Assembly: GCA_000934385.1 (NCBI GenBank)
Contig: KN880458.1
Coordinates: 62,001 to 126,000 of the forward strand
Source of the DNA: Cylindrobasidium torrendii FP15055 ss-10
Lineage: Eukaryota; Basidiomycota; Agaricomycetes; Agaricales; Physalacriaceae
DNA length: 64,000 bases
Reading direction: 5' to 3'
Within the stretch, counting starts at the first letter, position 1. Every line of letters begins with the position of its first letter. A program made the position numbers and the translations under genes. The notes under the pieces are model-generated. The model searched no databases. It was not told the origin of the DNA and saw only the letters and a list, made by a program, of their open reading frames with translations. Of the stretch, positions 58,301 through 64,000 are shown piece after piece.

Positions 58301-59992
58301 TGTACGGACATGTCAAAGAGTATGCAGTGCTGAGACACTGCAAATATATGCTCCTTGGTCCAGTTTCCATCGAGGTATACCATATCGTTCCTATCGAATT
58401 CGATGGATCCAAGAGTTGGCTTGTAGAGGCGTAGAAGAAGGTTGGAAATGGTCGACTTGCCCGATCCCGACCCGCCAACGATGAAGGTAATCTCGTTCGA
58501 AGCAAACCACATTGTCACATCCTGCAGAACAGGAATGGTCGGGCGTGAGGGATATGAGAACGTAACATTGCTCATTTCGATGCTTCCTTCGGGCTTTCCT
58601 GAAGGCACGATGCCACGGAGGTCCTGGGAACGTAGAACGCGGTGACGGAAAGCAAGCATGCGGGACATCGAGGTTGGTGAGGTTGGTGTGCGTGGGGTCT
58701 TGTCCGAGGTTGACTCTGCGAGCGCCAAAAGGTCGACCATGGCGAACTTGCCGCGGGTGAGGGTGATGAATTGGGGGACACACAGTTGAAGGTTGCTCGT
58801 TGCAATGAGACAGGCCCAGAAGACCGCCATAACGTCGCCGGGCTCGAGTGTCCCCTGCCTGACGAGTTTGGAACCAAACCAGAAGGCCTGAACAAACATG
58901 GACATCATGACAAACTGGGAGACGCCCGATGTGAAGCCCCAGATGGAAACGATCTTGTGGTCAATCACACGAAGACGGCCCAGGACATCGTCGAGCGTCG
59001 AGGATTCGTGTGTCGTGGCATTGAAGGCCTTGACGGTCGCAATGGCAGATACTGCACGGTCGATGATGGTGCCGGCGATAGATGTTTGGGACCGCTCGGC
59101 GGCCAATTGCGGGTTTGCAAGGGTCTGGGAGACAGACTGGACAATCAACAACACCGGGACAGAGGCCAGGATGACTAGCGTCAGAGCCCAGGACTTGGAG
59201 AACGCCAGCCCAAGACATGTGATGCAGGTAGCAAGATACTGGATGAGGCGACCTGACGCCAGTGATGAAGCCATTCTGACTTCGTCAGTTTCACTGAAAG
59301 TGGCATTAGCGAAGAAAGCCTAAGGTGGAACTGCATACACACCGAGAGAAGTTGGCCATAAGTCCACCCGCGCCGACGGGTCCATCGTTGTTTTCCGTCT
59401 CTGTCATTTCGCCCTCGGTTCCCATCTTGGTGTCGAACCAGGTGAGATCTTTGGACGTAACCGCCGCGTAGACATATTTCCGCAGATTCATGACATTATG
59501 TTCGCCGGTGGATATCCAGAGGCCTGAAGTTATGCTTCCAAGAGCGATGGAACCAATGGCCAGGCCAATGAGTTCGATGGAACCGATTCCGGTGTCGTGA
59601 AGGATCTTCTGCTTGTCGGCTTCGGTTCCGTTGGAGTTGTGGAATAGTGCGAATGCGTTGAAGACCTGGCCAATCGCGACAGTCATGAATGGCGCGATGC
59701 CACCCGAGATTAACGACGCCAGAATGGCTGGGAGGAGAAGCCATGTGCGATGGTGGGAGCTGAGAAGAGAGAATAGCAGCCGAAGTGATGGCGCGGGCTG
59801 CTGGCGCGAGTTGGTAGAGGTGGATGTTGTTGAGGGATGTTTTTCGTCGTCGAATGAGTTGTGAAGGTCGTGCTTTGTTTCTTCGTCATATTCCGAATAC
59901 AAGGATATTGGTGGGGAGTTGTCGAGTTCATAAGCCAGCTCATTAGGCCCGACACTGTCGGTGTCGAGCTTTAGCGACGCCGGACGAGGCAT
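55385..59992 (-). CDS. STE6: STE6-like full-size ABC exporter (ABCB, pheromone transporter type)
   Basis: A two-half (TMD-NBD)2 ABC transporter of the Ste6/MDR subfamily. ATG 59992 starts MPRPASLKLDTDSVGPNELA. The first TMD begins LLLPAILASLISGGIAPFMT. The first NBD has Walker A FIVGGSGSGKST (about 58470), Q-loop AVSQHCILFD, signature LSGGQKQRLAIARAV and Walker B VLIL|DEATSSLDP, split by an intron near 58060, with the H-loop in VITHDLSQ. A linker of about 200 residues (57750-57200) is Ser/Pro-rich. TMD2 starts LPYKPLIAFGLVLCVCSGAI. The second NBD has VAIVGSSGCGKST (about 55985), VVSQNPHLFD, ISGGQAQRLQIARAL, VLILDECTSALDP and MITHKLPA. Catalytic glutamates are present in both halves. Ste6 exports farnesylated mating pheromone in yeast; that substrate is inferred here. 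No pheromone or receptor gene is nearby. Confidence 0.85.
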
Positions 59993-60581
59993 TTTGAAGA
60001 TGATGGGGGGAAGTAAGATGCAACGCAAGAGCACCGGGCCCTGACCGTTGGAGAAAAGGATGAGCAAGGGTCTTTTTGAACAATAAAACCGGAGCCAAAC
60101 AAGCAGCTTATTGTCTTCCCCGATCACTATTAGGAACAACCCTAGTCGGCCTCTAGGCGCTCTACACGTGAAAACACTTCGCCCAGATGGAAAGTAGATA
60201 CCGTAAACCCTCTGCCCCAAGTTCTAGGACGCTCTGATGCGCCATCAGCAGCGAGCGACGCGTCCGGGATCTTTTGTTTGTACACCAACATCGGTACCAA
60301 TACCCCGGGTTCCAACATTGCACAGCCACCATTATTGATTACCGGGGTCCGCTGCTGCCAACAGTGCGCGATTGCTGGACATGCGCGAGACCGTCCAACC
60401 TTTGCAACGTCAACTTCGGTTGTCCACCCGAGAATACTGTGCTTTAATAGTCTGTAATCGCAACTTTGCTCCCATAATGGCAATCCAACCTCGGCACCTA
60501 TGACGTTACGACATGCCGTCTCATAAATAGTATACCGCCGCCTACCAACCTTCGCAATCCACTCCCAAGTCGCACTTGAGA
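59993..60581. promoter_or_regulatory. divergent promoter region of STE6-like and phosphodiesterase genes
   Basis: About 590 bp between divergent start codons. A TATA-like stretch (ATAAATAGTATA) lies at about 60523-60534, roughly 50 bp upstream of the phosphodiesterase ATG. No other element is clear. Confidence 0.4.
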
Positions 60582-61944
60582 ATGTCTACTACCCTCCCAG
60601 GTTTGGCACATCTCGTTTTCGCGAGTCTGTCGCTCATTCGTCTGTAGAATGCTGGGGACACCGCGGCGTATGCTACTTTTCTTTATTCTAAACGTCGTCG
60701 TTACAAGCTAACATCACCCTAGGCCTCTGCTGCTTTCCCGGAGAACACTCTTGCTAGCTTTGAAAAAGCCATGCGTGATGGCGCTGAAGGCATCGAGAGC
60801 GGTATTTGAGGACATAGTTTCCTGCAGGTCATGTTCATCCTTCGCAGACGTGCACGTATCGCGGGACAATGTCGTCCTAATGTTCCACGACCCAGGTACG
60901 AGCTCTCCCCCTACACCACAATATCATCCTTACGCTATCCCGTAGACCTGCGCCGCACGACGAATTCCTCTGGTACTGACCCCATTACTCCTGTATTCGC
61001 TCTACCTTTGTTGAATGCTTTTTAGGAAAGATAAAAGAGCGTGACTGGTATGGCCCAGAGGGCATGGAGCACGTTCGCACTTCGAAGCTTCCTGCACAAT
61101 CCATACCCACGTTTGCAGAAACTGTTGCCTTGCTTATGCGGGTAGGTCTACTCTTCTCCGTTGCTGAACCTCCACTGAGGGCCACTCAGCCCGAGAACAT
61201 GCATGTCAAGTTCAACGTTGACGTCAAAGCCAACAACGAGCCCGAGCAGTTGTTCAAATTGCTCAACGGAATCATCTCTCAGCAGCCTGACTGGGAGACA
61301 GCACTCGCGCCCCGCATCCTTCTTGGGTTGTGGCATCCTGGCTTCATCGCGCCCGCGAAGAAGCATCTGCCGTATTGTCGACGCTCCCACATTGGGGCCA
61401 ATCTCTCAGTATCGAGGAAATATTTCTGGGCAGACTGCCATGTCTTTTCAGTCAAGTTCTCCATATTGGCTTCGGCGGACGGCGAGAAGTAGGGACTTCG
61501 CAAGAACATCTTACGTCTTGTGTTTCTCATAAGCTCCAGATTCCGAGAGGAGTGCAAGGCCGCAGGAAAGCAAATCCTAGTTTGGACTGTGAACCGGCCC
61601 GAGGAGATGATTGAGGTGAGTGTTTAATTCTATGTGTAAACTCTCCCGACTTAAATGGTGTAGGCAGCTCGTTGGGGCGTACACTCGATCCTCACGGATG
61701 TTACCAAAGTCTGGCTTGACCTGCGCGCGCTCCTGCAGGGTACGCACTCGACACTTAATCCGTGCTAAGGCTCATTACTTGTGTTGCAGAGGACTTCGAC
61801 AGGAATGCTTCTCAGTATAGCCGCACATTCCTTTGGACGACGGCCGAGTACTACTGGCCCATGCGCGCACTCATCAAGGTTGGGTTGAATATATACCTGC
61901 AGCGCTTGGCTGGGCCGTTTGATGTGGCGGTTACAGCTTCGTAG
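60582..61944 (+). CDS. glycerophosphodiester phosphodiesterase (GDPD family, PGC1-like)
   Basis: A GDPD-family phosphodiesterase. ATG 60582 starts MSTTLP, joined through short introns to ECWGHRG and then ASAAFPENTLASFEKAMRDG. The latter contains the catalytic HRG...PENT motif, followed by AEGIESDVHVSRDNVVLMFH (catalytic E-x-D, then HD). Next are RDWYGPEGMEHVRTSKLPAQ and IPTFAETVALLM, then across introns QPENMHVKFNVDVKANNEPE, the conserved NVDVK metal site. ILLGLWHPGFIAPAKKHLPY follows, then GKQILVWTVNRPEEMIEAAR. The chain ends with FLWTTAEYYWPMRALIK and VGLNIYLQRLAGPFDVAVTA. The wording resembles fungal phosphatidylglycerol phospholipase C (Pgc1), which removes excess mitochondrial phosphatidylglycerol. 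A C-terminal hydrophobic tail would fit membrane attachment. Confidence 0.85.
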
Positions 61945-62149
61945 ACTAGTACCACGATTTCAAATCTTGCTAGAGACAATTTTTAGAAATAGAGATAGTA
62001 CTGTTCTCAGAGCGTAGAGAAGACTCCTCCAACTGGACTCAGTGTGAAAAACCGCAATGTGCTTTGCAGGTTCAACGGTGCATAGCATTTTGATGGAAGC
62101 CATATTGTGCGTGTAATAGTCCCAGCCACGCGACTCGCCTCTGCCCATC

Positions 62150-64000
62150 ATGGACTATCTACGAACACTGGGCTCAGCGGCCGTATCTTCTCTCGTGCAG
62201 AAATCTGGCCTCAATCTGCCCTTTTCATTGGGGCCCACAGTGTCAAGTTTGGATGGATTGTGTACATTATATGACGCTACGAAACGAGTGCGTGGATCGC
62301 CACTACAAGCGCGTGTGTTCGAGCTGAAAACTTCCAGGACGACGGTTCGCCTGTTTCTGTATTTGAGTACGACTTTTCGCAACGCAAAAATCTCGAACCT
62401 CTCGCGAAGAACGCCCTGAGGAAACTACGGGTCACCAGACATCCTGATGTGCTCAAATACATCGACGCGGTGGAATCAGACAGCACCATATTCATCATGA
62501 CGGAGCGCGTGCGACCTTTGAACGCGGCTCTCAGCGAAAGAGCAGGAAAGGGCGCTAAAGAGAAGGAAGAGTGGTTAATATGGGGCCTACATCGCATCTC
62601 AGTGCGTGACTTGTCTCGTTTGGACACAAATATTAACCAATGATATAGGTTGCACTCGCGTTCATTAATGAGCAGTGCGCTTCTACCCATGGCAATATTC
62701 GGTTCACATCTTTGTTTATCTCACCCTCCGGAGAATGGAAGCTCGGTGGGTTTGAGGTGTTGAGCAATCCAACTGATGCTGCTGCTGTGCTCTACGTACG
62801 TCCCGTCCCAACTCACATTGACGCGTTGTGATACCCCAATAGACTATGGGATCCATACTACCAGACGCCAATACCTGGTCTGCGCCAGAAGTCAAGAAGG
62901 CGGGCTGGTCAGAATTAAAGCAGTATGCATTTGATCTTCATTCGCAAAGATTTAGCCCACCTAATCGATGCTTGTAGAGGCCACTGCTCTGCTGCAGACG
63001 CCTATGCGCTCGGCCTGCTCATAAATGGCGTTTTCAACCCATCTAATCATCCACCACCAACTGCTAACCCTCCGCATGCACCTCCGACTGCTGCATCAAG
63101 AGGTGCTATACCAGCGCCAATATTCCCACTTGTCAAGAACCTGCTCAACCCCAACAGCAAGTCACGATATTCCCCTCAGCGTTTCCTAGATGCTGGTATG
63201 GCCGATGCAGGCTTCTTCTCTACAAATCCTATTGTTCGCGTTTGTGTTGGTTTGGATAACTTCGCGATTGGAAGTGAAGCAGAGAAAGGTTCATTGCTCA
63301 GGCATGTGTCTTGTTGAGACATCTCTTCTTCCCTGTGTTTTAACCGCTTATAGGAAATTGAACGATTCGGCGGACTCGTTCCCACCAGAGTTCGCTGCAC
63401 ATCGCGTGTTGCCGTCACTTGTGCGGGCACTAGAGTTTGGAGGCGCTTCGGCGGCCACTATCCTCCCTTTGGTCATCAAGTTTGGCAACGCTGCGCCTGA
63501 GTCTGACTATCCCAAGCTGGTCGTTGAGCCTTTGGTGAAGCTGTACGCAAGTCCAGATCGTGGCACTCGTATGGCCCTTCTCGACAGTCTGGGTGACTAT
63601 GTTGAGAAATTGGATAAGAAGACGGTCGACAAGATCTTTCCACATCTAGTTCGTTGAGGTTGCTACCTGGCATAAACTTGGTGTCTGACTTGTTGACAGC
63701 AAACTGGATTTTCGGACACAGTGGCTGTCATACGCGAGGCTACAGTCAAATCCATTATTCTCCTTGCACCCAAATTCAGTGATCGTGTTTTGAACAATGA
63801 CCTTCTTCGACACCTTGCACGTATGCAGAGCGATCCGGAGGCATCGATTCGGACGAATACTTGTATTCTCATAGGTCGACTTGGGCCAACCTTGAGCTAC
63901 AACACGAAGAAGAAGGTTCTCGTTCCGGCATTCACGAAAGCGTTGAAGGACCCTTTCGTCCATGCAAGGGTAGCTGGCCTGATGGCGTTCATGGCGAGCA
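62150..64000 (+). CDS. SCY1-like pseudokinase with HEAT repeats (3' end cut by window edge)
   Basis: An SCYL1/Cex1-family protein. ATG 62150 starts MDYLRTLGSAAVSSLVQKSG. The kinase-like domain has SVFEYDFSQRKNLEPLAKNA, LRKLRVTRHPDVLKYIDAVE and IFIMTERVRPLNAAL. At the catalytic-loop position is THGNI instead of HRD and at the DFG position LGGFE, so it should be catalytically dead. The chain continues WSAPEVKKAGW, KLNDSADSFPPEFAAHRVLP and SLVRALEFGGASAATILPLV, then HEAT-like repeats KLYASPDRGTRMALLDSLGD, TVAVIREATVKSIILLAPKF and ASIRTNTCILIGRLGPTLSY, running off the window. Family members bind COPI coat and help tRNA export and Golgi traffic. At least six short introns are needed. Confidence 0.9.

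Noticed and set aside
58771..59323. Plus-strand frames opposite STE6 TMD1
   Set aside because: Antisense shadows of a conserved transporter.
55385..59992. Possible mating-type (P/R) locus because of STE6
   Set aside because: I found no STE3-type receptor and noticed no pheromone precursor; Ste6 alone does not define the locus.

Overview
The window is nuclear DNA of a filamentous basidiomycete fungus, most likely an Agaricomycete. Nearly every gene is broken by many short introns (about 46-60 nt, GT-AG with CTRAY-like branch sites), intergenic gaps are short, and both strands are used about equally. The gene families are fungal: Zn2Cys6 regulator, STE6-type exporter, HDA1-type deacetylase with Arb2 domain, hybrid histidine kinase, P450s and HOP2. 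I can support 26 protein genes (two cut by the window edges) plus one doubtful ORF. I see no transposon, rRNA, tRNA or CRISPR. Gene models come from joining exons by eye, using conserved motifs across each junction.

Layout. 1-4477 (-): truncated hybrid histidine kinase with two kinase cores. 4799-6406 (+): intronless type II membrane O-fucosyltransferase-like protein. 6486-8179 (-): CECR5/YKR070W-type HAD phosphatase. 8681-11676 (-): WW-MyTH4-RhoGAP protein. 12287-15474 (+): PhoD-type metallophosphatase. 15579-16472 (-): Mtf2-like mitochondrial protein. 17002-18516 (-): eIF2-alpha, sharing a 249-bp promoter with 18766-21262 (+), the HDA1-type histone deacetylase. 21557-23883 (+) and 24213-26161 (-): two unrelated, converging P450s. 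26606-27612 (+): meiotic HOP2. 27747-28259 (-): small unknown. 28436-29479 (+): Rho GTPase. 29774-30455 (-): ISA2. 30931-32321 (-): QRI7. 32514-34717 (-): bestrophin.

Right half. 36371-39388 (+): ankyrin/disordered protein. 40721-41221 (+): YCII-domain protein. 41419-42604 (-): D-2-hydroxyacid dehydrogenase. 42879-45084 (-): acyl-CoA ligase. 45507-46455 (-): BTB protein. 47789-50133 (+): Zn2Cys6 regulator. 50738-53705 (-): RRM+YTH RNA-binding protein. 55385-59992 (-): STE6-like ABC exporter. 60582-61944 (+): glycerophosphodiester phosphodiesterase. 62150-end (+): SCY1-like pseudokinase. These do not form an obvious pathway cluster. Loose themes are mitochondrial maintenance (Mtf2-like, ISA2, QRI7), Rho signalling (RhoGAP and a Rho GTPase 17 kb apart) and sexual reproduction (HOP2, STE6).

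The most striking signal is in gene structure: catalytic motifs are carried on extremely small exons. The PhoD metal-binding loop is split over consecutive exons of 20, 9, 5 and 19 nt. The zinc-binding DVHH of the deacetylase sits on a 14-nt exon. The Rho switch-I loop has a 7-nt exon, and its P-loop is joined across a GC-AG intron. Standard gene finders would misannotate all of these.
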